A stretch of 64,000 nucleotides of DNA from Campylobacter sp. LR291e (GTDB lineage: Bacteria; Campylobacterota; Campylobacteria; Campylobacterales; Campylobacteraceae), in contig NZ_VJNV01000026.1 of assembly GCF_008633915.1 (NCBI RefSeq), forward strand, positions 1 to 64,000, in the 5' to 3' direction. Of this stretch, positions 44,364 to 62,796 are shown piece by piece. How positions within the stretch are numbered: position 1 is the stretch's first letter; each line of letters opens with the position of its first letter. The notes below the pieces were generated by a model. The model ran no database searches. It had not been told where the DNA came from and saw only the letters and a list, made by a program, of their open reading frames with translations. The position numbers and the translations under genes are program-made.

Positions 44364-45065
44364 ATGGCTAAGATAACAAAAAGATTAAAAGAATTATCAC
44401 AAAAAATTGATCCAAATAAGGATTATTCTTTACAAGAAGGGATTGAACTTGTTAAAAATTTAGCTTCTGCTAAATTTGATGAGACTGTTGAGTTAGCACT
44501 TAAATTAAATGTTGACCCAAGACATGCAGACCAAATGGTTAGGGGTTCTGTTGTTTTACCTGCTGGTACTGGCAAAAAGGTACGCGTTGGTGTTATAGCA
44601 AAGGATGCTAAGGCCGATGAGGCTAAAAATGCAGGTGCTGATATAGTTGGTAGTGATGATTTAATAGAAGAAATTCAAAAAGGCAATATGAATTTTGATG
44701 TTTTAATTGCTACACCAAATTTAATGGGTCTTGTTGGAAAGGTTGGTCGTATTTTAGGACCTAAGGGATTAATGCCAAATCCTAAAACAGGAACCGTTAC
44801 GATGGATGTTGTACAAGCTATCACAAATGCAAAAAGTGGTCAAGTAAATTTCCGAGTTGATAAACAAGGAAATATCCATGCTGGACTTGGTAAGGTTAGT
44901 TTTAGTAAAGAACAATTATTTAATAATCTTTCAACCTTTATCAAGGCTATAAATAAGCATAAGCCATCAGCTGCAAAGGGCAGATATATAAAAAGTGCGG
45001 CTTTGTCTTTAACGATGAGTCCTTCTTTAAAACTTGAAACTCAAGAATTGCTTGATATGAAATAA
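44364..45065 (+). CDS. rplA: 50S ribosomal protein L1
   Basis: A 233-residue protein of normal length: the [40 protein letters not shown] and KTGTVTMDV blocks of L1 are all present. It binds the L1 stalk rRNA and in other bacteria represses its own operon by binding the rplK-rplA mRNA. Its stop codon is inside the left arm of an 11-base hairpin that starts the long rplJ leader. Confidence 0.97.
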   Translation: MAKITKRLKELSQKIDPNKDYSLQEGIELVKNLASAKFDETVELALKLNVDPRHADQMVRGSVVLPAGTGKKVRVGVIAKDAKADEAKNAGADIVGSDDLIEEIQKGNMNFDVLIATPNLMGLVGKVGRILGPKGLMPNPKTGTVTMDVVQAITNAKSGQVNFRVDKQGNIHAGLGKVSFSKEQLFNNLSTFIKAINKHKPSAAKGRYIKSAALSLTMSPSLKLETQELLDMK

Positions 45066-45133
45066 GAGTTGTTTTTTACAACTCTTATGAATTTAAATTT
45101 GAAAAAAAGTTCTTTTTTTGAAATTTAAATTTA
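45062..45133 (+). terminator. Two stacked hairpins after rplA (attenuator)
   Basis: ATAAGAGTTGT with ACAACTCTTAT forms an 11-base stem, then AATTTAAATTT...AAAAAAAG with CTTTTTTT...AAATTTAAATT makes a second long AT-rich stem up to 45133. Together they precede the L10 leader and could partly terminate or stabilise the upstream mRNA. Confidence 0.55.
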
Positions 45134-45195
45134 GATTGAAGATAGTCGAGGCTTATGCTTAAATGGGAAACCGCTCTGCTTGAAATCTCAATCGG
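45134..45195 (+). promoter_or_regulatory. Ribosomal protein L10 leader
   Basis: GATTGA (45134-45139) and TCAATC (45188-45193) close a stem with a bulged A and further GAT/ATC pairing. Inside lie GAGGCTTATGC and GCTCTGCTTGAAAT. Place and pattern fit the L10 leader, to which the L10-(L7/L12) complex binds to repress rplJ-rplL translation. It ends at the rplJ ribosome site (GGAAAGGAG). Confidence 0.75.
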
Positions 45196-45207
45196 AAAGG
45201 AGAAAAT

Positions 45208-45690
45208 GTGACTAAAAGCGAAAAAATTGAAATTGTTTCTAAGCTCGAAGAAGGTTTTAAAAGTAGTGAAGCCATTGTAGTATGTAATTACAAAGGACTT
45301 AGTACTAAAAAACTTGAAGAATTAAGAAACAATGCAAGAGAAAATAATGTTAAAGTACAAATTATTAAAAATACTTTAGCTAGCATTGCTCTTAACAATT
45401 CCGGTAAAACAGGTCTAGAACTTAAAGATACAAATATATATCTTTGGGGAGAAGACCAACTTAGTGTTTCAAAGATTGCAGCTAAATTTGAAGAAAATAA
45501 TAATGAATTTTTTCAAATAAAATTAGCCTATATTGATGGCGAAGTTGCTGATATAGCTAAAGTTAAGGCATTGGCTAAAATGCCTTCAAGAAATGAGTTG
45601 CTTGCTATGCTTTTGCAAGTATGGAATGCGCCACTTACCAATTTTGTAATTGGTTTAAATGCGCTTAAAAATAAAAAAGAATCAGAATAA
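45208..45690 (+). CDS. rplJ: 50S ribosomal protein L10
   Basis: A 160-residue protein with the L10 N-terminus ([21 protein letters not shown]), the [20 protein letters not shown] block, and a helical C-terminus that binds L7/L12. The start is GTG at 45208; an ATG overlapping by two bases is immediately closed by a TGA, so GTG is right. It has AAAGGAG at proper distance. Translation is probably repressed through the L10 leader. Confidence 0.96.
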   Translation: MTKSEKIEIVSKLEEGFKSSEAIVVCNYKGLSTKKLEELRNNARENNVKVQIIKNTLASIALNNSGKTGLELKDTNIYLWGEDQLSVSKIAAKFEENNNEFFQIKLAYIDGEVADIAKVKALAKMPSRNELLAMLLQVWNAPLTNFVIGLNALKNKKESE

Positions 45691-45703
45691 AAAAGGATAA
45701 AAA

Positions 45704-46081
45704 ATGGCAATTAGTAAAGAAGATGTATTAGAATATATCTCAAATTTGAGTGTTCTTGAATTATCAGAATTAGTTAAAGAATTCGAAGAAAAATTTGGCG
45801 TTAGTGCAACACCTGTTGTAGTAGCTGGTGGTGCAGGTGGCGGTACAGCTGGAGGTGCTAGCGAAGAAAAAACTGAATTTAATGTTGTTTTAGTTGAAGC
45901 TGGTGCTAAGAAAATAGAAGTTATTAAGGTTGTTCGTGCTTTAACAGGTCTTGGTTTAAAAGAGGCAAAGGATGCAGTTGAACAAACTCCTTCAACATTA
46001 AAAGAAGGAATTGCAAAAGCAGAAGCAGAAGAAGCTAAAAAGCAACTTGAAGAAGCTGGTGCAAAAGTAGAGCTTAAATAA
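45704..46081 (+). CDS. rplL: 50S ribosomal protein L7/L12
   Basis: A 125-residue protein: an N-terminal dimerisation helix, a flexible Ala/Gly-rich hinge ([17 protein letters not shown]) and a C-terminal domain [20 protein letters not shown]...[10 protein letters not shown] with the factor-binding site. Normal length. An AAAAGGAT ribosome site precedes it. A hairpin with a T run after the gene probably attenuates transcription into rpoB. Confidence 0.97.
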   Translation: MAISKEDVLEYISNLSVLELSELVKEFEEKFGVSATPVVVAGGAGGGTAGGASEEKTEFNVVLVEAGAKKIEVIKVVRALTGLGLKEAKDAVEQTPSTLKEGIAKAEAEEAKKQLEEAGAKVELK

Positions 46082-46095
46082 TTTTTTCAGTGTTT

Positions 46096-54855
<8,760 letters not shown>

Positions 54856-54857
<2 letters not shown>

Positions 54858-54882
54858 GGTCTAAATTTTTAGACCCTTTATC
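54856..54882 (+). terminator. Terminator after rpoC
   Basis: GGGTCTAAA and TTTAGACCC pair around a short T loop beginning at the rpoC stop codon, followed by TTTATCT. It ends the long tRNA-tuf-rpoC transcription block. Confidence 0.75.
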
Positions 54883-54889
54883 TCTAAAA

Positions 54890-55600
54890 TTTTTTTTAAA
54901 AAAATTCTTTTTTATTGTTATTTTTACTTGTTTTATTAGTGAAGTGTGTGGGGCTTTTTTATATGATTTTAAAATACATAAGCATACCCTTAAACAAGAA
55001 TTTGTTAACAATAAAGAACTTATACGAAAAACTATAAAAGATAGTTTTAAAAAATTATTACTGCAATAGAAATATGCATTAATGATATAAGTAGAATAAA
55101 AGAATATAAATATAAAATTGCTTATATACAAAGATTTTATGATATAGATAACGTATTTTTAGATAATATGAATTAAGAAAGAAAGGATATCACAATGAAG
55201 TTATTAATGATATGCTTAAATTTAGATATTTTACTTATATAGCAGGACTTGAAGAAATAATTTATTATAATAAAACCATTAAAGAAGTATATAATATACT
55301 TGATTTAGAAAATTTACAAGGTGATACTGACTAATCATTATGTTTAAAAGAACTGATTTTATCAGCTAAAATGCCAACGCAAGATTATTTTCCTTTTATA
55401 AAATATGAATTTGGTACAAAAATATCAATCTTACTTGTTCAACAAGAAAAAATTATGATGATGAATTAAGATTAAATGATAGTACTTATTATAAAGTATA
55501 TAATATTTTGGGTAGATTCTAAAAGTTTAGTTTTAAATATTGATTATTTTAATCTATACTATATGAAAGAAGTATGAAAAAATACCCATTTAAAATGTTA
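54890..55600 (+). pseudogene. Remnants of an unrecognised gene
   Basis: Patched frames on the plus strand give a hydrophobic start (KKFFFIVIFTCFISEVCGAF), a charged section FVNNKELIRKTIKDSFKK, then in another frame IEICINDISRIKEYKYKIAY, then YFTYIAGLEEIIYYNKTIKE and LILSAKMPTQDYFPFIKYEF, each separated by frameshifts or stops (for example TAG near 55066 and TAA near 55335). A further fragment, NKFYSTLGIETSFPEEVDI, lies near 55665-55725. It looks like a signal-bearing protein of about 220 residues now destroyed. I recognise no family. The dense lesions contrast with intact rpoC just before it. Confidence 0.45.
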
Positions 55601-55836
55601 GAATAATAAAAAATTTTTATTAATTAAAAATTTAAGGACTAACCCATGACCCTATAAACAAAACCGAGGCTAAATAAATTTTATTCAACTCTTGGCATAG
55701 AAACAAGCTTTCCAGAAGAAGTAGATATATAGTAATCAAAGAAATTTTAAAATCATAATTAAAAATATAAATTTATAAGAAATAACAAAACAATAACACT
55801 ACAAAAAATTCACAAACAAATTTCTATGAAAAAATT

Positions 55837-57045
55837 TCACTCTTCATAGAAATTAAACGCCTTTTGGCTTAGAATTTGACGCACCTTTTCTTGATGTTCT
55901 TTGCCCTTTGTTTCAAGCGTTATAGAAATCATAGCATCCCCATAATCAAGCTTAGTTGAAAAGCGGTCATAATCAATTTTTACTATATTTGCATTAGCAC
56001 TTTTAAGACTATCAGTTAAGCTTAAAAGTGCGCCGGGTTTATCGATTAGTGTAACATTTATTTGCATCTTGCGATATGCCTTAAAAAGTCCCTTTTCTAT
56101 GATAATATTTAACATTTGTACGTCAATATTTCCACCACTTATTATAACGCCAACCTTTTTAGCATTATTAAGCTTTATTTTTTTATGTAAAAGTGCACTA
56201 ACCCCAACAGCCCCAGCCCCTTCTGCGATAATCTTGTGTTTTTCAAGCAAATACAAAACAGCCTCGGCAATCTCTTCATCATCAACTTGCACAAATTCAT
56301 CAACGCACTCAAGTATAATATTTAAATTCTTAGGATTAGCATCCCTAACAGCTATACCATCAGCAATGGTCCTAACGCTTTTTGAATTCTTTGCCTTTTT
56401 ATGTCGATAGCTTTCATACATGGCAGGGGCACCCTTTGCACTAACTGCAATTACCTTTATATTTGGATTTATTTGCTTTGCAGCACTTGCTACGCCACTT
56501 ATCAAGCCTCCTCCTCCAACTGGCACTATAATCATATCCAAATCAGCCACATCATTTAACATTTCAAGCATTATAGTACCTTGTCCAGCCATTACCATTT
56601 CATCTTCAAAGGGGTGAACAAAGCTTAATTTATGTTTCTTTGCATAATCAACAGCAAAGGCAAAGGCCTCGTCAAAATTATCTCCCTTTAAGATAATCTC
56701 AGCTCCCAAAGCCCTTGTAGCACTCACCTTTAAAAGAGGGGTTGACTCAGGCATTACAATAACAGCCTTTATGCCAAAATTTCTAGCACTGATTGCCACT
56801 CCTTGTGCGTGATTTCCAGCACTTGCAGCAATAACTCCTTTTTGTTTTTCTTCTTCGCTTAAATTTAAGATTTTATTATAAGCCCCTCTAATCTTATAAG
56901 CCCCTGTAATTTGCAAATTCTCACTTTTTAAAAAAATTTCTGTATCTAGCATTTGACTTAAAAAAGGCGAGTAAGTAAAGGGCGTTTTAGAAATATAATT
57001 TGAAATTTGTTGTTTAGCCCTATAAATTTTGTTAAGTTCTATCAT
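55837..57045 (-). CDS. ilvA: Threonine ammonia-lyase (threonine dehydratase)
   Basis: A 402-residue protein of the short biosynthetic/catabolic type. The PLP-binding lysine is in NLQITGAYKIRGAYNK, then SAGNHAQGVA, the phosphate-binding VPVGGGGLISG, and a single C-terminal ACT-like domain (VTLIDKPGALLSLTDSLKSA). It converts threonine to 2-oxobutanoate for isoleucine synthesis. Its start overlaps the end of the CoA-binding protein gene by 14 bases; C. jejuni has the same order (Cj0829c-Cj0828c). Confidence 0.94.
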   Translation of the reverse strand: MIELNKIYRAKQQISNYISKTPFTYSPFLSQMLDTEIFLKSENLQITGAYKIRGAYNKILNLSEEEKQKGVIAASAGNHAQGVAISARNFGIKAVIVMPESTPLLKVSATRALGAEIILKGDNFDEAFAFAVDYAKKHKLSFVHPFEDEMVMAGQGTIMLEMLNDVADLDMIIVPVGGGGLISGVASAAKQINPNIKVIAVSAKGAPAMYESYRHKKAKNSKSVRTIADGIAVRDANPKNLNIILECVDEFVQVDDEEIAEAVLYLLEKHKIIAEGAGAVGVSALLHKKIKLNNAKKVGVIISGGNIDVQMLNIIIEKGLFKAYRKMQINVTLIDKPGALLSLTDSLKSANANIVKIDYDRFSTKLDYGDAMISITLETKGKEHQEKVRQILSQKAFNFYEE

Positions 57046-57442
57046 CTTTTATCCTTTTTTGAAATTCTAGCATTATACATTTGTCTTGTATAAAATTTAT
57101 ATTACATTCTTGTGCAAGTCTTGCTACTTCGTTATTTACAATGCCAAGTTGTAGCCAGAAATTTTTAATATTTTTTTCTTTAATAAGTGGGAAAATTTCA
57201 CTAGCAAACTCACCCTTTCTAAACATTATGCAAGTGTCTATTTTTTTATTAATTTCTTTTAAATTTCTATACACTTTTTTATTTAAAATTTTATCTTCTT
57301 TTGGATAAATAGGAAAGATATTAAAACCCTTTTCTTGTAAGAATTTACCCACCATATAAGAAGCCTTAGAACTATCCGGGCTAAGTCCTATAATAGCGAT
57401 ATTTTTCATGGTATTTAATATAAAATCAATCTTTTCTTGCAT
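57032..57442 (-). CDS. CoA-binding domain protein (YccU-like)
   Basis: A 136-residue Rossmann-fold protein. IAIIGLSPDSSKASYMVGKFLQEKGF is the nucleotide-loop of the CoA-binding (PF13380) family, then GFNIFPIYPKED, NFWLQLGIVNNEVARLAQE and the C-terminal INFIQDKCIMLEF. These proteins bind CoA or acyl-CoA but have no proven reaction. It is the first gene of the pair with ilvA and has a short upstream region facing the divergent membrane-protein gene. Confidence 0.9.
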   Translation of the reverse strand: MQEKIDFILNTMKNIAIIGLSPDSSKASYMVGKFLQEKGFNIFPIYPKEDKILNKKVYRNLKEINKKIDTCIMFRKGEFASEIFPLIKEKNIKNFWLQLGIVNNEVARLAQECNINFIQDKCIMLEFQKRIKDDRT

Positions 57443-57568
57443 ATTCTCTTTCTTTGTAAATAAAAAGCTAAATTATAATACAATTTGCTTAAATTTAATC
57501 AATTTTTAACAAAGGCTAATTTTTTTTAAAATATTTTTTTGTAAAATCACTTAAAAAAAGGAGATATT

Positions 57569-57979
57569 ATGTTAGAACTTTACCCTTATATTTTAATCTT
57601 GCACTTATTTTGTGCGATATTTTTTATAGGTTATTTATTTGTTGATTTATTTATTCTAGGTCCTATTAAAAGGAAAAATGCAAATTTAGGAAGTGAGTTT
57701 TTTAAAAATAATGCAGTAAAAATTATGCCCTTTATAGTTTTGCTTTTATTTTTAAGTGGTGGGGCTATGGCTAGTTTTCATTTTAATCCCTTAAATTTAC
57801 TTTTTTTAATAAAAATGCTTTTAGCAGCCATTATATTTTGTTTAGTTATTTTTTCTTTAACTTATTATTTTTTATTAAAAAAACCTAACCATCTTGGAAA
57901 ATTTGTTCATCCTATTGTTTTTATAATATGCTTTTTTATCGTTATTTTGGCTAAATTAATGAACTATATTTTTATATAA
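57569..57979 (+). CDS. Small membrane protein, CopD/YgiM-type (136 aa)
   Basis: Four membrane helices: YILILHLFCAIFFIGYLFVD with a conserved His in the first, IMPFIVLLLFLSGGAMASF, FLIKMLLAAIIFCLVIFSLT, and VFIICFFIVILAKLMNY. The His-x5-G pattern in helix 1 is similar to copper-resistance CopD-like and cytochrome b-like domains, but no complete haem pair is certain. AAAGGAGA ribosome site. It is located between the CoA-binding gene and dnaE, as Cj0830 is beside Cj0829c in C. jejuni. The function is not known. Confidence 0.75.
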   Translation: MLELYPYILILHLFCAIFFIGYLFVDLFILGPIKRKNANLGSEFFKNNAVKIMPFIVLLLFLSGGAMASFHFNPLNLLFLIKMLLAAIIFCLVIFSLTYYFLLKKPNHLGKFVHPIVFIICFFIVILAKLMNYIFI

Positions 57980-58045
57980 TTTTAGCAAAATTAAAAAATT
58001 TAAAGGCTATAATTGCATTTATAAAACTAGCCTTTAAGGATAAAA

Positions 58046-61000
58046 ATGAGTGAATTTACACACCTTCATTTACATACAGAATACTCGCTTTTAGACGGGG
58101 CAAATAAACTTAAAGAACTAGCCCAAACCTTAAAAGAACAAGGGGCAACCAGCGTTGCAATGACAGACCATGGTAATATGTTTGGGGCTATTGATTTTTT
58201 TTTGACTATGAAATCATACGGCTTAAAGCCTATAATTGGCATTGAAGCATACTTACATAATAACGATGATATAAGTGATAAAAGCTCTCGCCAACGTTTC
58301 CACCTTTGTCTTTATGCAAAAAACGAAGTAGGGTATAAGAATTTAATGTATTTAAGCTCACAAAGTTATATAAAGGGGCTTTATTATTATCCTCGTATTA
58401 ATAAAAAACTTCTAGCAAAGCATAGCGAAGGGCTTATTTGTTCTTCTGCTTGTTTGCAAGGTGAGATAAACTGGCACTTAAATATACATAATGAAAGAAA
58501 TGTTAAATTTGGTGCGAAAGGCTACGAGGTGGCAAAAGAGATTGCTTTGTGGTATAAGAGTGTTTTTAAGGATGATTTTTATTTAGAGATTATGAGGCAT
58601 GGGATAGAAGATCAAAGATTAATTGATGATGATGTTATAAGATTAGCCAAAGAACTTGATATAAAATTAATAGCTACAAATGATACGCATTATACCTTTA
58701 AAGAAAGGGCAAGCGCACATGAAGTTTTCATGTGTATAGCAATGGGAAAAAAGCTAAATGACCCTGATAGATTAAGACATAGCGTACATGAATTTTATGT
58801 AAAAACTCCAGCCCAAATGAGTGAAATTTTTTTAGATATCCCAGAGGCTATATCAAATACCCAAGAAATAGTTCAAAAATGTAATTTAGAAATAAAACTA
58901 GGCGATGCAACTCCTCCAAATTTTAAATTTACAAGAAATTACGCAAAAGAATTTAATATTAGTTTAGATGAAGAATTTAAGGAATTTAGCTTTGATAATG
59001 ATGATAAGATTTTTGAGTTTTTATGTGAAAAAGGACTTGAAGAAAGATTAAAATTTGTTGATGAAAATAAACATGAAGAATATAAGCAAAGGCTTCAAAG
59101 AGAGATTAAAATCATTAAAGAAATGAAATTTTCAGGCTATATGTTAATAGTACATGATTTTATAAAGGTTGCAAAGGACAAAGGAATTCCAGTTGGACCG
59201 GGTAGGGGCTCAGCTGCTGGAAGTTTGGTATCGTATTGCCTTAAAATAACAGATATTGACCCCTTGCCTTATAACCTGCTTTTTGAACGTTTTTTAAATC
59301 CTGAAAGAGTGTCAATGCCTGATATTGATGTGGATTTTTGTCAGGATAGAAGAGGGGAGGTTATTGATTATGTAATTGAAAAATATGGAAGTGATAAGGT
59401 AGCACAGGTTATTACCTTTGGTAAATTACTAGCAAAGGGAGTAATTAGAGATGTGGCTAGGGTTTGCGATATGTCAATAGCCGATGCTGATGCACTTGCA
59501 AAGCTTATACCTGATGAGCTTAAAATTACATTAAAAGAAGCCTATGAAAAAGAACCAAAGATTAGAGAATTTATAAACAATCACCCAAAGGGTTCAGAGG
59601 TTTGGGAATACGCCCAAGCCCTTGAAGGACTTAATAGAAACGCGGGAATGCACGCAGCTGGTGTGGTTATATCAAATGAGCCCTTATGGAATAAAACTCC
59701 TCTTTTTAGACAGGCAAAAAATGATGAAAATCACTTAGTAACGCAGTATTCTAAGGATTATTTAGAAAGTGTTGATTTAATCAAATTTGACTTTTTAGGA
59801 CTTAAAACCTTAACCTTAATCGACAATGCCATTAGGCTTATTAAGCAAAGATATAATAAAGAAATAATTTGGGAAAGTATAGATGTAAATGATTCAAAGG
59901 TTTATAACACTATACAAAGTGGTAATACCTTAGGAATTTTTCAAATAGAATCAGGAGGTATGCAAAGCTTAAATGCGAGATTAAAACCTGAAAGATTTGA
60001 AGATATTATCGCTGTTTTGGCACTTTATAGACCAGGACCTATGGAATCGGGTATGCTTGATGATTTTATAGAAAGAAAACATGGGCATAAAAAAATAGTT
60101 TATCCTTTTGATAACTTAAAAGAAGTGCTTGAGCCAACTTATGGGGTTATTGTTTATCAAGAACAAGTTATGCAAATAGTACAAATCATAGGTGGCTTTT
60201 CTTTGGGTGGGGCTGATGTGGTTCGTAGGGCTATGGGTAAAAAAGACCCTGAAAAAATGGCAAAATTAAAAGATGAATTTGCAAATGGAGCACAAAATCA
60301 AGGCTATGATAGAAAAAAAGCAGAAGAATTATGGGAGTTAATAGTAAAATTTGCAGGTTATGGCTTTAATAAATCTCACTCAGCAGCCTATGCTATGATT
60401 ACCTTTCAAACGGCTTTTTTAAAGACTTATTATCCTAGTGAATTTATGGCCGCACTTTTAACAAGCGAAGAAAATAATGTAGATAAGGTAGCTATTTACA
60501 TAGATGAGATGAAAAAAATGAATATCAAACTTTTACCACCTAGTGTAAATAAGGCTATAAGGGAATTTAGTGCTGTTGCTATAAATGATAAAGAAGATGC
60601 TATAGTTTACGGGCTTGGGGCTATTAAAAGCGTTGGAATAGGGGCTGTGGAAAATATCTTAGAAGCTAGAAAAGATGGCGAATTTAAGGATATTGATGAT
60701 TTTCTAAATAAAATTGATCCAGCTAAAGTTAATAAAAGAACCATAGAAGCCTTAGTAAAAGCAGGAGCCTTTGATGAGTTTAATTATACTAGAAAATGCC
60801 TTTTTAATAATCTTGATATTATGGCTGAAAGTTCTAGAAAAATGGCTAATATTAGAAAGGAGGCTAGTCAGTCTTTATTTAGCGTAAGTGAGCTTACAAG
60901 TGGCATTAAGGTAGATATTAAAAAAAACGATGATGAATTTGATTTAATGGATAAACTAGGCTTTGAAAAGGAAATTCTAGGTATTTATATATCAGGTCAT

Positions 61001-61636
61001 CCTTTGGATAAATTTTATGATGAATTTAAAGATATAGAATATACAAAGAGTATTGAATTTGAAAATTTAAGTGGTTATGGGGAACTTTTAAGCATAGGAA
61101 GAATTGAAAATTTTAAGTCCTTAATAAGTAAAAATACTAAAAGATATGGGAGAGTTGAAATTTTGGATTTTTATTCTAGTTTTGAGGCTATGATTTTTGA
61201 ATCAAATATAGATTTAATTGAAAAAATTTATGAAAATAATGAAAGCAAAAATTTAGCCTATGGTTTTATTTTAAGCTATAAAAACGAAGAAGGGGAGCTT
61301 AGTTTTTTTATAAAGGATATCAAAAGGCTTGATGAATTAAAGAATTTAAATATAAAACCTAAAAAGAAAAAGCAAACTTATAAAGAAAATTTCACTAGTG
61401 AGCCTTTAGAGTTTGAAAGTAAGGTTATAAAACTTGATTTAAGCACCTTAAATAAAGATATAATTTATCAAATTTATGAACTTGCCACAAAAAAACATAA
61501 TCCTTATGAAAAGGGCAATAAAAAGCTTATTTTACGCGTTGTAAGCACTGATTCTTGTCTGCTTTATCATACAAATTTTATAATACCTGAACAAACCATG
61601 CAAGAACTTGAAAAGTATGAAAATAGGGCGATTTGA
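58046..61636 (+). CDS. dnaE: DNA polymerase III alpha subunit
   Basis: A 1196-residue replicative polymerase. The PHP domain begins with FTHLHLHTEYSLLDGANKL and contains MTDHGNMFGAIDFF; the polymerase active site has GPGRGSAAGSLVSYCLKI and SMPDIDVDFCQDRRGEVID (catalytic Asp). LGIFQIESGGM and YGFNKSHSAAYAMITFQTAF follow, then the HhH and OB domains, with YGLGAIKSVGIGAVENIL. Normal length. It is preceded by AAGGATAAAA and stands alone on its strand, followed by 200 bases of AT-rich spacer. Confidence 0.97.
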   Translation: MSEFTHLHLHTEYSLLDGANKLKELAQTLKEQGATSVAMTDHGNMFGAIDFFLTMKSYGLKPIIGIEAYLHNNDDISDKSSRQRFHLCLYAKNEVGYKNLMYLSSQSYIKGLYYYPRINKKLLAKHSEGLICSSACLQGEINWHLNIHNERNVKFGAKGYEVAKEIALWYKSVFKDDFYLEIMRHGIEDQRLIDDDVIRLAKELDIKLIATNDTHYTFKERASAHEVFMCIAMGKKLNDPDRLRHSVHEFYVKTPAQMSEIFLDIPEAISNTQEIVQKCNLEIKLGDATPPNFKFTRNYAKEFNISLDEEFKEFSFDNDDKIFEFLCEKGLEERLKFVDENKHEEYKQRLQREIKIIKEMKFSGYMLIVHDFIKVAKDKGIPVGPGRGSAAGSLVSYCLKITDIDPLPYNLLFERFLNPERVSMPDIDVDFCQDRRGEVIDYVIEKYGSDKVAQVITFGKLLAKGVIRDVARVCDMSIADADALAKLIPDELKITLKEAYEKEPKIREFINNHPKGSEVWEYAQALEGLNRNAGMHAAGVVISNEPLWNKTPLFRQAKNDENHLVTQYSKDYLESVDLIKFDFLGLKTLTLIDNAIRLIKQRYNKEIIWESIDVNDSKVYNTIQSGNTLGIFQIESGGMQSLNARLKPERFEDIIAVLALYRPGPMESGMLDDFIERKHGHKKIVYPFDNLKEVLEPTYGVIVYQEQVMQIVQIIGGFSLGGADVVRRAMGKKDPEKMAKLKDEFANGAQNQGYDRKKAEELWELIVKFAGYGFNKSHSAAYAMITFQTAFLKTYYPSEFMAALLTSEENNVDKVAIYIDEMKKMNIKLLPPSVNKAIREFSAVAINDKEDAIVYGLGAIKSVGIGAVENILEARKDGEFKDIDDFLNKIDPAKVNKRTIEALVKAGAFDEFNYTRKCLFNNLDIMAESSRKMANIRKEASQSLFSVSELTSGIKVDIKKNDDEFDLMDKLGFEKEILGIYISGHPLDKFYDEFKDIEYTKSIEFENLSGYGELLSIGRIENFKSLISKNTKRYGRVEILDFYSSFEAMIFESNIDLIEKIYENNESKNLAYGFILSYKNEEGELSFFIKDIKRLDELKNLNIKPKKKKQTYKENFTSEPLEFESKVIKLDLSTLNKDIIYQIYELATKKHNPYEKGNKKLILRVVSTDSCLLYHTNFIIPEQTMQELEKYENRAI

Positions 61637-61844
61637 TTTTATTAAAATTCTTTAGCTTTGTGAGACTAGTTTTTTTAAATAGCTCTTAAAGGGATTATAT
61701 ATTCTTTAATTTATTTTAAAAAATAAAATTTTAAAAAACAAGATAATTTTACCCTTAAAAACTTTAAATTTTTAATGCTAATTGAAGTTTAAAAAATATT
61801 TTAAAATAAAAAATTGATATTTTAAAATATAATTATATTTAAAA

Positions 61845-61919
61845 TGGAGCGGGAAACGAGATTCGAACTCGCGACCCCAACCTTGGCAAGGTTATGCTCT
61901 ACCCCTGAGCTATTCCCGC
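61845..61919 (-). tRNA. tRNA-Gly (GCC anticodon)
   Basis: On the minus strand: acceptor GCGGGAA/TTCCCGC, D arm AGCTCAGGGGTAGAGC, anticodon loop CTTGCCAAG, T arm CGCGAGTTCGAATCTCG, CCA encoded at 61847-61845. A second glycine isoacceptor besides the TCC tRNA. Confidence 0.96.
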
Positions 61920-61980
61920 AAAAGAATATGATTATAATAAATTTTCAAGCCTTTGTCAAGATTTTTTAAAAATAGGGCAA

Positions 61981-62355
61981 TTAAACCTTATCTTTACTAA
62001 TTTTCCTTACAACTAGAGGTATGAAATTTTCACCTACCAAATTTTGTCCAAGAACGCAAGTTATACAAGGGATAATTAAGGCTTTTTCAAAATTAAAGCT
62101 TTGTGGAGTTTTGTTAAAATTAATTTCTTCAAATTTTAAACTATCATCTAAGATTAAAATTTCTTTTAAAATATGCTCATCAAAATCAAATTTAACCTCG
62201 TAATCCTTTATCATACCTTGTGCTGAAAAAAGATTTTTATCAATGATAATTAATTTATTTAAAGGAACATCAAAGAGTTTTATTTCCTTATCTTGCCCCT
62301 TGCTATCCTTACCGACCTTGCCAGTTTTTAAAAGCCATAAGCCATAATCTTGCAT
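61981..62355 (-). CDS. Unknown protein, tandem paralogue A (124 aa)
   Basis: A small soluble acidic protein without signal peptide. It shares its plan with the neighbour at 62359-62736: an opening DYGLWLLKTGKV, a VPLNKLIIIDKN strand segment, FDFDEHILKEILILDDSL in the middle, and an ending IPLVVRKISKDK. I know no family. The genes are three bases apart and probably co-transcribed. The conserved DYGxWLL opening and FxFDExIL block could be used as search motifs. Confidence 0.7.
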   Translation of the reverse strand: MQDYGLWLLKTGKVGKDSKGQDKEIKLFDVPLNKLIIIDKNLFSAQGMIKDYEVKFDFDEHILKEILILDDSLKFEEINFNKTPQSFNFEKALIIPCITCVLGQNLVGENFIPLVVRKISKDKV

Positions 62356-62358
62356 TTT

Positions 62359-62736
62359 TTAAGCTTTGCTAATTTTTTTAATTACTAAGGGTACAAAAAC
62401 TTGTTCTTCATTTTGAATTTCTTCACCTATATTAGCAGTAATTAGGGGTATAGTTATGGTTTTATCAAGTTTAATTACATTTGGAATTTTACCATTTTTT
62501 AGCTCATTTATCTTATTTTCACAACTTTCATCAAGAATAATTAAATCATTTAAAATATTTTCATCAAAAGAAAATGCAATGCCGTATTCTTCTTCATTTC
62601 CATCTGTTTCAACCATAAAAACAAAGGAATTTGGACCTGAAATACCTATTAAATCAAGAGGTACTTGGTGAAAATTCACCTCTTCATCTTTACTAACGCC
62701 TTTTTCTAAAAGCCAAGTGCCGTAGTCTTTTTTCAT
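62359..62736 (-). CDS. Unknown protein, tandem paralogue B (125 aa)
   Basis: This gene precedes paralogue A on the minus strand. It opens KKDYGTWLLEKGVSKDEE, then VPLDLIGISGPNSFVFMVE, FSFDENILNDLIILDESC, and ends VFVPLVIKKISK. It has the same length and block order as its partner, with perhaps a third of positions shared. An AAGGAAAG ribosome site lies upstream. It sits 60 bases after the xerH stop, so the three genes may form one transcript. Function not recognised. Confidence 0.72.
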   Translation of the reverse strand: MKKDYGTWLLEKGVSKDEEVNFHQVPLDLIGISGPNSFVFMVETDGNEEEYGIAFSFDENILNDLIILDESCENKINELKNGKIPNVIKLDKTITIPLITANIGEEIQNEEQVFVPLVIKKISKA

Positions 62737-62796
62737 TTTCTTTCCTTTTGTGAAATTTTAAAAATATTTTAGCAAAAAATTTAAGCAAAAATAAAT

